DNA of 64,000 nucleotides from Rhabdophis nuchalis (Eukaryota; Chordata; Lepidosauria; Squamata; Natricidae). This document shows, in pieces, positions 9,430 through 22,115 of the stretch. Position 1 is the stretch's first letter, and every line of letters begins with the position of its first letter. The notes beneath the pieces are model-generated. The model saw only the letters and a list, made by a program, of their open reading frames with translations, was not told the DNA's origin and did not search any database. The translations under genes were made by a program, and so were the position numbers. The DNA lies in the NCBI GenBank assembly GCA_039707465.1, contig CM077645.1, positions 160,277,003 to 160,341,002 on the forward strand, read 5' to 3'.

Positions 9430-10935
9430 ACTTTGGAATGCCACATTTTCCCCCCTAAAGGGAACACCCATACAGGTATATATACTAAAGTTTCAAACAG
9501 GGTTGTACAGGGACAACAGTTTCCTGGATTTTTGCTGCTAGGCCTGATAGTCCTACAAATAGTCTTGGATATTGAAAGAATGTTTTCAAAACATGCACAG
9601 TGGTCCCAGAATCCGCCTCTAGTTCTCATGGCTCCCAAGTGTATGCTTTAGCAGAAATAATTTTCTGCAACCGAGAATAAAAAACATAGACACTTGATAC
9701 TAATATTTTACCTCCCTTAGTAACATTTATGAGTAGAATCTATTACTGTTTTACTATTTTGAAACACAGTTATTTCATAAAAAAATACCTTTCATTTCTA
9801 GAATTTCATTGTTTTCCTCCTGCTTGTTTCTTTCTTACCTCATATGGTATATATCAGAGAAGGGCAACGTTATTTCAGTATTGACTTTTAGTTTGATAAA
9901 TGTGCTTCTATTTCATTTATTCTTTATTTGTACAGAAACTACACAGTATTTTTATATTGTTCCCTACTTCCTTTTTGATTAAATGGCTTTATTTGATTTC
10001 CCAGAAATAAAGCAGTGAAGCCAAAGAACACACATAGAATTGGTTGCCTTGATTTTCAGGTGCTTTTTTTCAGGAAGAACGTAGAAGCAGAATGAAGCAA
10101 CTAGCATTGTAATGGGCATCTCTAGCTATTCAAACTTCTAGAGATTCCCCCTTGATGAAAACTCACACGTGTAGAACTGCTCTGGAGACTAATCTCTTCT
10201 ATTGCTGGTTAAGTAAGCCTAAGAGGGCCAGTTGGCTAAATCCCTCTGTAAAAACACAATCCTATTGTACATGCATTTTAATAGCAAGGGGAAAGAATGG
10301 TGAAGGCTTTGGTGTTTTTGAATCTCTCTTAGACAGCAAAAATCCATAAGTTGTTTGGTACAAACTTCCAAGTCTCAGGAAGGAATCCGGTGCACACTTA
10401 TTGCTAGAACCCAGGAATAACCAGAGAATATTTGATGGCTGGGGGTTTTGTGGGTTGATTTTATTCTGCATGGGCCTAATTGTCTTCTAATCCTAGCTTT
10501 TCTTCAAGGCCTAATTTATGTGTATCCATTGTCCTTTCATTTACATTTCTTCTATGAAACCGGGTCCTGTTCTTTAAGCCCCACATCCACTTATTCGTAT
10601 TTTTTTCCTTTGCTGTCAGCATTAAATCACTTTGAACTTCACAGGGTAGAAAGATGAGATATTTAAATGTGTTGTATTGTTGGAGAACTCCAAGTTTTGC
10701 CCTTGGGTTGCTCCTCTTTCCTTACCCTACAGGTCGCATTCTCAGTGCAAGAAGAAGTGAAGCTTGATAGCATTACAAGGATTATATATCTTTCTGTCTT
10801 ACCTGCTTTGCTGATGTTTGGGATGATTCTATGGGCAGCACATGCTTGATTGGTGGTTATTTTTTAGCTGCCTTCTTTCCAGAAGCTCATTTATGTCAAT
10901 AGTTTTCATTTTCAATCTAATTTATCAACAGATAT
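9430..10935. other. Unique AT-rich spacer
   Basis: About 1.5 kb with no recognised transposon. Several short open frames on both strands (9337-9651, 10152-10849) have no domain or coding-like features. Confidence 0.5.
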
Positions 10936-10943
10936 ACCTGTGT

Positions 10944-11155
10944 CAGGGGTTGTATTCACTTAACTTCCCTACTGGTTCGCAAATGTGAGCACAGGTGCCA
11001 CCTCCGTGCTCAGCCTTCCACACATGCACTTTTGGCAAAAAAAAAGGGGGGGCCTAAATGGGATGCCATAGAGCCGGTGTGGGTGGGCGGGGCCACCCGC
11101 AATTTCCACTACTGGTTCAGGCGAACTGGTCTGAACCAGTAGAATATCACCTCTG
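10944..11155. mobile_element. hAT-type non-autonomous element (212 bp)
   Basis: Left end CAGGGGTTGTATTCACTTAA, right end AGAATATCACCTCTG, exact 8-bp duplication ACCTGTGT (10936-10943 and 11156-11163). It keeps the ACTACTGGTTC and GAACTGGTCTGAACCAGT phrases of the 9124 family but has a different, G-rich middle. Confidence 0.9.
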
Positions 11156-11163
11156 ACCTGTGT

Positions 11164-12204
11164 TATTTTTTCAGGAGGAAAAACACTCGCCAAGGCATGA
11201 GAAGCCTATATGTCAATTTCTACTTTGGTGAGTACAGAACTAAGCTTGGATTGGAAGTTTTCAATTAAACCTTCCATTTCTAAAGTCAAGTTGTTAGACC
11301 AAATGGATGAAAAGCTGATAGGTGAAGCACATTTTCCAATAGGAACAAACAACAAAGTTGAAATGTCCTTAAGGAGTATAGTCCAACAAAGCCTGTGTGT
11401 TTTGGTAGGAGAATTATTTGGTTTAGTTTGGGGATTTTTATTTTTTTGGCCAAAAACCCTTCTCCATCCTCTCTCCCTCTTTACCACTCCAGTATGTGCA
11501 GAGTTTATGAGGTCAATGTTTGTAAAAGGAAGCTTAAGCAGTCATGTCAAAAGGGTAATTGGCAGAAAGAGATCCCTGCCTCTAAGCAAGAGGAATTAAG
11601 CTTTCCTTTCGCACCTTGGGACCATCTAGGGTTCATTGTTGCTAGACCTACAAGCCCTAATTATGAAGATCACACCCCGGGTCATGTTATATAGTGAGAC
11701 AAGAGTTATTTCAAGTAAGAATAAGGTCATACCTCTTTATATGGTACTGATTGATCTTTAGAGTTTCGTGTTGGGGGCCAGAGAAAGCCTGGTATGGAAA
11801 TACATTACAATTTTCTAGGACTACTTAATTTATATTAGGCATTGGCAGCTTTTAGCAGAAAACCTCCACATTTGGATCAGATACTAACAGTTCTTTCCAG
11901 AAAGAATATAGGGGGAAACTTTAAAAAGAATGCAGTTATTTGTTTCTCAAACAATGATTCTTCCTCTCCCGAAATAAGACTTTAATCTACTGTGAGAGGA
12001 AAAATACAATAATTGTTTTTCTTTGGACTTCAGTAAAGGATTCTTCTGGCATTTATTCAACCACATTTTTTTTAAAGATAATTTCCACTTGCAAAGCCAG
12101 GCATGACTGGATTCAATTCTCACTCATGGCTAACTTTAGTGTCATTGCAGCAAAATAAAATATAAGTCTAGTAATTCTTGCAATCCAAAGCAAATAGGTA
12201 GTGT
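11164..12204. other. Unique spacer
   Basis: No repeat family recognised. Overlapping frames at 11206-11694 on both strands have no recognisable motif. Confidence 0.45.
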
Positions 12205-12258
12205 ACATACATACATACATACATACATACATACATACATACATACATACATACATAC
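12205..12258. repeat. (ACAT)n microsatellite
   Basis: An uninterrupted tetranucleotide run directly left of the hAT-type element at 12261. It supplies that element's target sequence. Confidence 0.97.
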
Positions 12259-12260
12259 GT

Positions 12261-12588
12261 CAGTGGTGAAATCTAATTTCCACCACCACCAGTTCTGTGG
12301 GCATGGCTTGGGGGGGGGGGTCATGTGACTAGGTGGGCATGGCCAACTTTTTGTTTTCACTTTCAGCTTTTTTTTTAAGCTGAAACCAGCAGGGGGGAAA
12401 ATGCTTTTAAAAGCTGAAAAAAAGCTTCTGACGATCATGCAGCTCACAGCTGGTCCATGTGATCATCGGAAGTTTTTCTTGTTTTACTTAATGGTTTGCA
12501 GAACCAAGGACAATCAACCCTATTGGTCCCTACAATCATCCCTACTGGTATGGCCGAACCGAGTTGAACTGGCAAGATTTCACCCCTG
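12261..12588. mobile_element. hAT-type non-autonomous element (328 bp)
   Basis: Starts CAGTGGTGAAATCTAATTTC, ends GCAAGATTTCACCCCTG. The flanking octamers ACATACGT and ATATAAGT agree at 6 of 8, as expected for an older duplication. It has a short internal inverted motif AGCTTTTTTTTTAAGCTGAA and a CATGTGATCATCGG segment. Related to the 9124 family mainly by its termini. Confidence 0.8.
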
Positions 12589-12596
12589 ATATAAGT

Positions 12597-14508
12597 AATT
12601 TACAGTGGGTCAATTCACTACTCAAATATTTCATAATACATGCAATTTCCCACAAGACAGTAGAGAATTATGCTTTGTACTTTATACAAAACAAATTTCT
12701 ACCAGAAGGGATGCCAGAGATGTATGATCAGATTGAAAATGCTATTTACATAAAAGGCTGGCATTCCAACTTTAAAATAGACTTTAGGCTGAAAAAGAAA
12801 AGGGAAAGTAGAAACCTTGAACCCACCCATCAAAAGTTGACTGTCAACAGATTGATTAAGCCACAAGAAGGTGGATTGTGCATTTTGATGTAAGCTCCAC
12901 CTCTTTACCTCTTCCCTTTCCACCTCTTTACATATATGGAAAGGAAAGGGGAATGGGAAGGAGGAAAAGGAGAGGGAGAGGGAGGGGAGAGGGAGGGGGA
13001 AGAAGAAGATGATGATTAGGATTAACAGGTCTGACAGCAAGAAAGAGATATGGAGACCTCTAATACGTACCTGCCATCTAACGGTCGTCCAGAGTTTTAC
13101 AGCCTAGCCTAGCAGTAATAAATAGACAAAGGCACCATAAACATACATGTGGAATTGCTGATAACTGGAGTAGAAAATATTTCAATTTCATGGTTCTGAG
13201 TATCGCAGATACTATACCTTTGAAATACTGGGATTCTCAAATTACTTGATGCTCCTTCAGGAAAGCGGATGCTGTAATATGGAAAGAGGTTTTATTGGCT
13301 ATTCTAGCCAAAGTGGTGACAGAAGTGGAAATAACTATTTGGATACACTTGCCTCAATTTCATTTTCAGTGGCACAACCAATTAACTGCAAAATAATTCT
13401 ACAAATTCCACAAAGAAAAAGCAAACGATGCAACCAAAAATGCCAATTGTTTTGATTTTATAAAAATGATCAGTGTTTTCCAGGAAAAATCCACTGATGC
13501 ATGTTGTACGTGCCCCATTTTTTTATTGGTTTCTGAGAACAAACCTGTCCATGATTTATTTTGCCAACATGAACTAGCCTTGACTTATTGATACTGTATT
13601 TTGTATCCCTACTTCACTTGTGCGCTACTGAGTGACATAATTATCTGAAAATGTCTTAATTTTACCATTTGAAAGTGAAATACACAAGCAATGGGTTAGT
13701 GAAGTTGCCAAAAGAGACATCAGGCCCTTAGATAGAATATTGGATCCAACAATGGCTACACTGTGTGTACTAAACTGCAGATTGGATAATTACAGTTCTA
13801 TCAACAAAAATCCTGTTTATCGAATCCAAATTTGTTGCAGTTAAAAAGACAGTTTAAATACTACCATACCAGAGTTAAGAAGTAAAGAAGAGCTTGAAAC
13901 TGTGGAATAGCCATCTATGCAATAAAACAAATGGACAAATAAGTATAATATAAATATCTAGCAGATGTTGTCACTATAGTTAACTGAATGCTAATAGAGT
14001 CAGGGAGCATTTAAATTTAACAAATTATTATCAAATGATTTGCTTTTTAAAATCTAACTTTCTTCAACAGGAAAGATTATGATGTTAGTAAATAAAACAT
14101 TGCAATAGCTTTTTGCCTTTCTTCTATTCCTTCTACCCCATAGTGTAATTTTTAAAGTAGACAATAAAGAATACTGTTGTGTGTTTACAATTCTCATTTA
14201 AACTGATCTCATTAAAGTTAAGTACAAATTGATATGGCCTTTTTTTTTTATAATTGAGTGCCAGGTACCTATTTTCAAAGAATTAAAGTTGGAAGTAATA
14301 AATAGTTATTCAATTAAAACATTTTGAACATAGATCAAAATTCTGAATATATCAACATTTTATATTTGTGACTGGTTTTCTTAGTATATTCAATTTTTTT
14401 TTTAAAAAAAATCTGCAATTGTAACTGATATTACTATAATCCAAAAGCAGACAAAAAAGGTTATCAATTAGCAAAGCTACTAAAAATAGCTACAATTAAA
14501 TGTATTTC
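12597..14508. other. Unique AT-rich spacer with a purine run
   Basis: About 1.9 kb. A G/A-rich tract at roughly 12935-13010 (GGAAAGGGGAATGGGAAGG and similar) is simple sequence. No gene signal; the frame at 12564-12893 is partly inside the upstream element and has no motif. Confidence 0.5.
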
Positions 14509-14600
14509 GTGTGTGTGTGTGTAGACATATACACACACATACACAAACATATATATATATGTGTGTGTGTGTGTGTGTTTGTGTTTGTGTGTGTGTATGT
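14509..14600. repeat. (GT)n/(TA)n dinucleotide repeat
   Basis: GT runs flank an ACACACA and ATATATATAT core, an imperfect self-complementary dinucleotide tract just left of the tRNA-SINE composite. Confidence 0.95.
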
Positions 14601-14850
14601 TAGTTTTATGAGCTGATCAATAAATAAATCAGGGAGACTAGTATAGATCTATTTCAAGCTTTTTAGCTCTCATCAGCTAGCCATACCCTTACTGGGATTC
14701 GAACCGGGGCTGTATTGCATGTCAGGCAAGAGCCTTAGCCATTCAGCCAGCCAGGTTCTTCTTTTTGCATCAGCTGAGACAGATCTATATAGATCTATAG
14801 TAGCCTTCCTGATTTATTTATTGATCAGCTCATAAAACTAACACACATAT
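14601..14850 (-). repeat. tRNA-derived SINE, reverse orientation, with inverted flanks
   Basis: The reverse complement of 14690-14715 gives the B-box phrase GGTTCGAATCCC preceded by an A-box-like TGGCTGAATGG, so the head derives from a tRNA read on the minus strand. The flanks GTTTTATGAGCTGATCAATA (left) and TATTGATCAGCTCATAAAAC (right) are inverted copies of each other. The same module occurs twice, face to face, at 32098-32566. I do not know its published name. Confidence 0.75.
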
Positions 14851-14857
14851 TAAAAAA

Positions 14858-14995
14858 ATTACACAATGGAACTCATGGCTTTCTGTCTAGGTGGTCTCTG
14901 GTGATGAGCCGAAAGGCAGAAAAGGAAAGCAATATGCTTCCTCCCTTAATTGGGGCCCTAACAGGGTGTTGTGGAACAATTATAGATATATCACC
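14858..14995. repeat. 'gatgagccgaaaggcag' module
   Basis: Contains GGTGATGAGCCGAAAGGCAG, CTCCCTTAATTGGGGCC and ACAGGGTGTTGTGGAACAAT. The same module is present in inverted copies at 31966-32055 and 32318-32400, always next to the tRNA-derived SINE, so the two probably belong to one composite family. Confidence 0.65.
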
Positions 14996-16870
14996 ATAAT
15001 CTGGGACCTAAAAGTTCAAGGAGAGGTTTCAAATAAGAAACAGGAAATAAATTCTAAAGCAAAAGCATTTGAGAAAAAGGAGGCCTACAGACAAAAAAAA
15101 GAAGAATATGGTGTGTTCCTCTAATTCAAAGCTTAGAAGCAGTTGTCAGTAATTGAGATATAAGTAAGAAGGACATCAGAATCTGTGCTCATTTTAGAGA
15201 TCTCATTTTTCTGTTTATCAGGCTTCAATGAGAACCTGAACTTTTGTTTGGGTGTGATTATGGCATTCGGATTCCTGATTCTTTTTCTGACTGTATACCT
15301 GAAACTCAATCTTACAAGAGATCTAGTGAAGCTTTCCCTTCATAAACGGATTATTTTAGCATCACCTCATATATTTAAGGAACAGTTGCTATATCATCTA
15401 TAATGATTATTTATGAAAAGTCCTGAGGCAATGAGCGCACCAATGTCTTTAATTTCCAACTCAACAGAGGATGGGATCCAGTCAATTCCTAATCATAATT
15501 AAAGTAGGTTCTTTGAAATCTCAGAGTCTAAAGGCAATCATTTATAATTCTGGATCAAAACTAGCCTGTTTATTCAAATGGGTATTTTGAAACCCATACA
15601 TATAAAACAACCTAAAGAGCTTCAGCCTTTCAGCTTTTTGTGTAAACTGTCTGAATTCACCAGCATTCTATTCATTCATTCATTCATTATTGCTATTTGT
15701 TTAAAAGAGTACAATCCCAAATATGTTATCCCCACTAAATTCAATGGATCTTAATATCAAATGTAAGTGAGATTCATGGTTTGCTAATCATTAAGATTAA
15801 GGAGTGATGATACAGAGAGATAGTGACAGCAGCAACCAGTCCTTTCTCTTTGAAGAACACATTTGAACAAGGGTTCCTGAATTTTAGTCTGAAAATATAA
15901 CACAATGGCCAGTTACTCACTTTTATATTTCATTTTATGTTTCAAACTTGACCAAAGAGTTAAACTCAAGATCTTCCTTTCTTCTCAGTTTTGGTTATAA
16001 CTTCCAATATATATTATTACACAAAATAAGAAAGATGGCACAATAATGTGGCATAAATAAATGAGTCAAAATCCATTTGCAAAATAATCACCCTTTCTTT
16101 TCTTTTCTTTCATTTCTAGAAACTTAACAATCAGATATCCTGCACAACGACAGTTAATTAGTTGGATTTGGAGTTATCTTTCTAAATCAGAAATGTCCCT
16201 GTCATAGAGGTTTGAATCGCTATTTAATAAAGCATTAAAAGATTTTCTTTTCTTTTTTTTACTGCTAGATTGTGAATCTGGAAACAAAAAGAACCAGGCC
16301 AGCTATCAATGTAACTTGCTGGTAAAGGCAAAAATATTTTATTGGATTGATAGTTGTGGTAAAGAAATTTACTCAGGGTTGCAGTAGTAGAATGAATGGG
16401 AATAGGTTATATCAGGAGCATGACTTTGGCAAACATATCTAAATCTCCATCACGTCCATGAAAGAACAAGATTTTATGCCAGCCCTGTGGCTGGAATAGT
16501 TAAGTATCTTCATTAATTACAAGGAGAGGAATTTGTTTTAAAAAATGTCTCCACTTCATAATAAGATGGCAGCAAAATTAAGAAAGCAGATGGAAAGGTT
16601 ACAGAGATACCAGACCTTTCCCCCTGGCCATAGATATCTAAATTAAGACTGGGTAATTTAATATAAAATGAAAAGAGACAGACATGCTTACTTTCTTTTT
16701 AGAACAAGGGTATAAACAAAACTACTTTTTTGCTAGTAAAATAAGGAGGATAGGAGAACATAAAAGCAAGAGAAATCTAACCCAGTCACCAGCCTTAAGA
16801 AGTGTATTAGCATATAACCGTAAGCTTGAATGAAATGCAAAGAATGTGCACAAGATTTCAGCATGGCATT
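14996..16870. other. Unique AT-rich spacer
   Basis: Nothing recognised apart from a short ATTC run near 15668-15688. The frames at 15185-15403 (hydrophobic) and 14891-15124 show no domain. Confidence 0.5.
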
Positions 16871-16879
16871 TCAACCACT

Positions 16880-17340
16880 ATCGTGAAAATGCCAATATTG
16901 ATTTAAGAGAAGGGAAGAATAGGTCTGTTGTGTAGCACATCCGATTCCTCTTCAGAAGCAGGTCCACGAGACCTGGCACCGATCCCCTTATGCCCAGCAG
17001 AGACAAAAGAAAATAAGGACTGTACAGCTGAACGCTTCCTTCAATTTTGCTTTGAGCAAGCATCCCATTGAAAATGTTTTATGAAGAGTAAGATGCCACT
17101 TCTGAAGAGGGACGCCGAGTTTCTCCAATATGTGTAGTGCTGGGAGAGGCTTCTGCACATGGGCAGCCGTAACTCTTCCACCTACTGGATGTGTCAGACG
17201 AGGCAATCAGAACGACACAAAGCACTTCAATCAGCCAAAGAATATTTCCTCTGTGCCTCGGGGAGATAAATAGTATGGCTTCTGCAGCATAAAGTGCCAC
17301 ATCAAGGCCAACTCCAGCTTACACAAAAATGGAGTCTGAA
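16880..17340. other. TE-free unique block, candidate conserved non-coding element
   Basis: Free of recognisable repeats and simple sequence, with balanced composition, several CpGs and no long frame. Sites such as AATCAGAACGACACAAAGC and GGGAGATAAATAG look like a regulatory block, but that is impression only. Conservation cannot be judged from one sequence. Confidence 0.22.
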
Positions 17341-19147
17341 ACTCAGGAACCCAAATCCTAGAAGGGATATATAACAAAAACTCTGAATATATGTAAAAGG
17401 AAAGCGTGCAGCAGATCGTGTACTTAGCTATCTTTCCTCCATATCACATTATTTACCATTACAGGTTTTTATTTTATCATTTCCGTGAGCAAGACTATAT
17501 TTACACAGAATGACCAGGTACTTTGCTGTGCCTAGAGGCACCCCTGTAAATTAATGGAGAAGGAAAAATAGCATATTGTGAAGAGTGGACTGAATTTCCT
17601 CCTTTTTTTTTATCTCAGCTACTCTACATTGACATAAATATAAAAACAGCAATATGAAACAGGTTGCTTTCATTGTCATTTTGCAGTAAATGCTAATACT
17701 TGGGAAGCTAATAGCATGCAGTAGACTATCTCTAGGGGGGGTGGGAATCTACCTGGTTTCTTCAGATCTTATAATTTGAAAAATTCAGACACCCAAAGAT
17801 TTAAACTATCACATCTTCTCTGGGCATAAAATCCATACTGAACACCTTGAACATTTTTCTCTCCACCGTGCTGTGCACTCACATGTTGTGAGGATTTTAC
17901 AATTTCCTTTGGAACACAAACCATGATACAAATGAAGCGCGTTCACTTTGTAGACAGATTCTTATTGTCGCAGCCAAATGAATTATTTTTAAAGCAATAA
18001 ATAAAAGCTTAACTGCAACATAAGGACATTAAGAGAATGAAAAATAGATGTCTATGCTATCTATTTACATATTTTCAAAAGAACAGGTATCAACCTGGTT
18101 GAAGTATCCATCTTTTTTATTTCCCATGCCAGCTTTCCATTCAAAATATAACTTCATCAGCAAGGATCACTTTCACTTAACATAAAAGAAAATTATGTTT
18201 GCAAATTAATGTTAATCCTTGCATAATCCAATCCACAAATATTTCACCATCTTGTAGTGACAGATCAAATTATATTATTAATGGTAAAGTGTTAAAATTA
18301 TTATATTCTGCTTTTTTTAGTCATATAGAAATGGTGGGGGCTTAGTTATCAGGCTTAGTCATATCTGTACACCATTCTCTGCTAACAGCAAAGACATTAC
18401 TAATTTTTTTGGCATAATATGCAACCAAGACTCATTTTTAACCCTAGCATGTTTGTGCTTTTCTACACAAGATATGATTTGTAGTCTAGTAATTATCTTG
18501 CCAGCCAAAATACTGTTTCCTGCATCCTACAAACTTGAAGACCTGTACAGGCAATAGAATTTAATACTTTATTTTTCATATGTTAATCTAGGGAAAGCAT
18601 GTGACGAGTGAACAGACTGGAATTTTGGAATATTTGATCTGAATATGACATTGAAGGATGGTTGCTGAATGCAGTTAAGAGAAGTTTGTGATGAAAGTTA
18701 AGCATGCATGAGAATAAACAGTACACAACAGTTTAACATTGAGCTGGGATTAAAAGATGCATAATGTCTCATTTGGTTTAATGAATTTATAGATAAATAT
18801 ATAAGAAATTATGGTGACATGAGAGGTGTGTTGTTTAGGAACAGTAATGTATACTTAATACACATATTTATTATGAAGAAAATGTCATGTTATACTATGA
18901 GTCTATGAGTGAGCTGTAGCAAATGAAAAATCGGATGATTAAATAAGAAGTATGGATCTAAAAATTAATGTATCAAAGGTAATTCTGTTTGACAGGAGAA
19001 ATGGACTGAAAATTTTAAGTTGTACATGATGCTAAAAAAATATAGATCAAGTATATAAATATGTATATCCTGTTAGAATGGTCATTTAAAAATAGGGAAA
19101 TAGGCAGCAACATTATAAATTTAGATAGGAAGGCCTAACTGACTCTG
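17341..19147. other. Unique AT-rich spacer
   Basis: About 1.8 kb with no recognised mobile element, RNA gene or convincing frame. Confidence 0.5.
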
Positions 19148-19151
19148 TCTA

Positions 19152-19668
19152 ACAATAATACAATAATACAATAGCAGAGTTGGAAGGGACCTTGTAGGTC
19201 TTCTAGTCCAACTCCCTGCGTGGGCAGGAACCTTATACCATTTCAGATAAATGGCTATCTAACATCTTCTTGAAGACTTCCAGGGTTGGGGCATTCACAA
19301 CTTCTGGAGGCAAGCTGTTCCAGAGGTTAATTGTTCTAACTGTCAGGAAATTTCTCCTTAGTTCTAAGTTGCTTCTCTCCTTGATTAGTTTCCACCCATT
19401 GCTTCTTGTCCTGCCCCAGGGGGCCTTGGTGAATAGTTTGACTCCCTCTTCTTTGTGGCACCCTCTGAGATATCGGAACCCTGCTATCATGTCTCCCCTG
19501 GTCCTTCTCTTCATCAAACTAGACATACCCAGCTCCTGCAACCGTTCTTCATATGTTTTAGTCTCCAGTCCCCTAATCATCTTGGTTGCTCTTCTCTGCA
19601 CTCTTTCCAAAGTCTCCACGTCTTTTCTACATCGTGGCGACCAAAACTGAATGCAGTATTCCAAGTGT
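19152..19668 (-). pseudogene. CR1 LINE 3' fragment
   Basis: The minus frame encodes the extreme C-terminus of a CR1 ORF2: LERVQRRATKMIRGLE, YEERLQELGMSSL, KRRTRGDMIAGFRYL, NFLTVRTINLWNSLPPEVV, ending with HLSEMV and a stop. The 3' tail on the minus strand is built from TATTG units (plus-strand ACAATAATACAATA at about 19153-19172). It is truncated upstream of this region, so no reverse transcriptase core remains. The antisense open frames at the same place are shadows. It matches the CR1 at 27832 closely. Confidence 0.92.
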
Positions 19669-21446
19669 GTACTTCTACCTGCCTTGTTCTATGAAAATGG
19701 AAAAAAGTAAAAATAAATAAATGGGATGGACTATTTAAGAAGTGTGCATAGTCAAAATAGGAAGACATGTCACAAGAGAATGGATATTGAATTCATGTAC
19801 TCTGAATTCAAAATGAGCAATTGGCATGAAGGAAATATATTGAAATGGTTTGGTCACATAGAGAAAATAAATAAGCATCAAATCTCAAAAGAGGTCTGTA
19901 AAGGAACAATGAATGGAAAGGAAAGACAAGACCAATAAAATGTAGCTTGGAGGTAGCTGAGAAAAAATCGTCACAAAGGGAGAGGTGGGAAATTTTGAAA
20001 AGGCACCATTTGAAGCTGAATATGGATTTGGCATGTTTGCTTTGTAAGAATAGAAAGGTGTACAAACACATACGAAATCATACCAAATTTGTTTTATCTC
20101 ATGCTTTTAATTTTTTGGGGTTCCTATTCATTACTCACTATCTGCACTTTTCCTAATTGTGCTTCTAGAGAAATGGAATAGTATGATGGAAATGTATATA
20201 TGTGTGTAAGCCATTTAAAGTTATGTAGGACTATTATAACTGGGCTGCAAAGTAGTAATTGATACTGAAAATATTTTGCTATCATTTAGTGAACCTTGGG
20301 GGTTTTGTAGTTCAGATTTGATTAATTGAGTGATTGATTAATTGATTAATTAATTCATTCATTCATTCATTCATCCCTCCATTCATTCATCCATTCATTA
20401 TTTGCCATCAAATTGGTGTTGGCTCTTAGCAATCACATAGATGCATTTAATTTGAGATCAGATATAATAGCCCTAATATATTCTTTACACTGGCAAATTT
20501 TGGATTAGGGTGCTATAAAGTGGTTTACTACCTCAGTAAAAAGAACAGAATGCTTGAACTCAGTTTAGGAAAGAATGCATGTCTTTTGCAAAATAGTATT
20601 CAGATGGACATCAGGGGAAAAATTGTTACCCCATCTGAATTGTTCCTCCCAATCAGGTGTCACCTCAATTTAAAAAAAACATATTTAGACAGTTAAGTTA
20701 TTTAAAGAGTAAAGGGAGAAAAAGAATAATGTAATTTAAATGGATATGCTACAATGATAACATTTCCAACCAGCTATCTTTGTCAAGTGCAGGGGAAATC
20801 AGGGAGTTCAAATGAGTATAAAGATTTATTGCTATCTTAAGCTCTCTACAAAAATCTGAGCTACTAATGATCAAGGAAAATGCATGGGAATTAAGGAGGC
20901 ATTCAAGGTGGACTAGGCTTAGATCTCTTGAGTGCACACAGGGTCTCTTGACTTATGATACATTTAACCCATACCTCGGGCTCAGTCTGGTCGTCTCCTA
21001 CAGTCTTGACATTATTGTATAGACGGAATATAATAAATCAGCAAGCTTTTTATCTTATTCTTACAAACTGCTTTCTTCACATGGATCTGTGAGTATCATC
21101 TTAGTCTTAATATGTTAGCAGTCTTAATTCGAGGTTGGACTGTTCATTGTGTTATTTACACTGTCGTATTTTATATGTTGCAAAATATGGTGTTATACCT
21201 ACAGAACTGATCTTGTGAATGGTGCAGGATACTGTATATCACTGTTACAACTCAAGAAGCTGTAAAACGTATTTGAGAATACTGATTGGATCAGAGTATG
21301 CTGAGTCGCCGGCTGACTATCTTTTCAGCAAATCACCTGAAAGATGAGTGAGTGAATGTTCTTGGTTTTTTTTTTTTTAAAACAACAACTTTAATATGCT
21401 GAAGAAAAGAAAAGCCTCATTCTAAGAAGTAAATATTGTAGAAAAT
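19669..21446. other. Unique spacer with ATTC microsatellite
   Basis: Contains an (ATTC/ATTG) run at about 20335-20400. The remainder is AT-rich with no supported gene. Confidence 0.5.
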
Positions 21447-21523
21447 GAAGGAAGGAAGGAAGGAAGGAAGGAAGGAAGGAAGGAAGGAAGGAAGGAAGGA
21501 AGGAAGGAAGGAAGGAAGAAAGG
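21447..21523. repeat. (GGAA)n microsatellite
   Basis: An almost perfect tetranucleotide run of about 75 bp. Confidence 0.97.
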
Positions 21524-21859
21524 CTAATTGCTTTTTCTAATGCTTTACTGTATTTATATTCACTAACACTTAGGCGAGTCAGTTGAATGATAAATGTTCC
21601 AGTTTCCCATCATAATTAGCTAAATATTCTTTTCCTTAAACAAGCTCTCATGTTATTACTGAGATAGTATAATAGATCCATTAATATGGACTACCAAGGG
21701 CCAAGGCTCTTTTATTTATGAATGCAAGTACAAATGGTAACTATTTTTTAGACGTATTTTCTTCGTACTGTGGAATGTGGAATGGCTCAGCCCCAAACAG
21801 TTATCGCACAATGGATGCTTTTCTTTTCTTTTCTTTTTTTCTTCTTGACCTACCACACT

Positions 21860-22115
21860 GCACATGATTTAATCCATTGTTTTGGATGTTGTTGATGATT
21901 TATTGTATGAAAAATGTAAATGATCTGGATGGCAGATGTTTTATATTTTCTGACCATTCATTTTCGGTGGGAATGTAATTAAAATTTATGAAGTGTATCT
22001 GCTGAATTGCATTGGCAATTGATGATCTCCTCCAGTCCTGTCTGTCTGCAGATGATGAGCGATTGTGGACAGTGAGATGTGTTGACAAGGGCAGAAACAG
22101 ACGTGATGTTACTGT
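21860..22115. other. Candidate conserved non-coding element
   Basis: A TE-free unique block with alternating AT-rich homeobox-like sites (GGGAATGTAATTAAAATTTA, GCATTGGCAATTGATGATC) and a more GC-rich CCTGTCTGTCTGCAGATGA segment. No frame of interest covers it. The style resembles vertebrate developmental enhancers, but this is inference only. Confidence 0.28.

Noticed and set aside
12205..12258. CRISPR-like direct repeat array
   Set aside because: It is a simple tetranucleotide run with no spacers; the genome is vertebrate.
12142..12447. Minus frame of 101 codons
   Set aside because: It runs across a CATA microsatellite and a hAT-type element; no protein motif.
14690..14760. A tRNA gene read on the minus strand
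   Set aside because: It has an A-box/B-box pair, but arms do not form a proper acceptor stem and the module recurs with non-tRNA flanks, so it is a SINE head.
15185..15403. Hydrophobic 72-codon frame, considered as a membrane peptide or exon
   Set aside because: AT-rich sequence gives Phe/Leu/Ile-rich frames by chance; no splice signals or conserved motif that I can identify.
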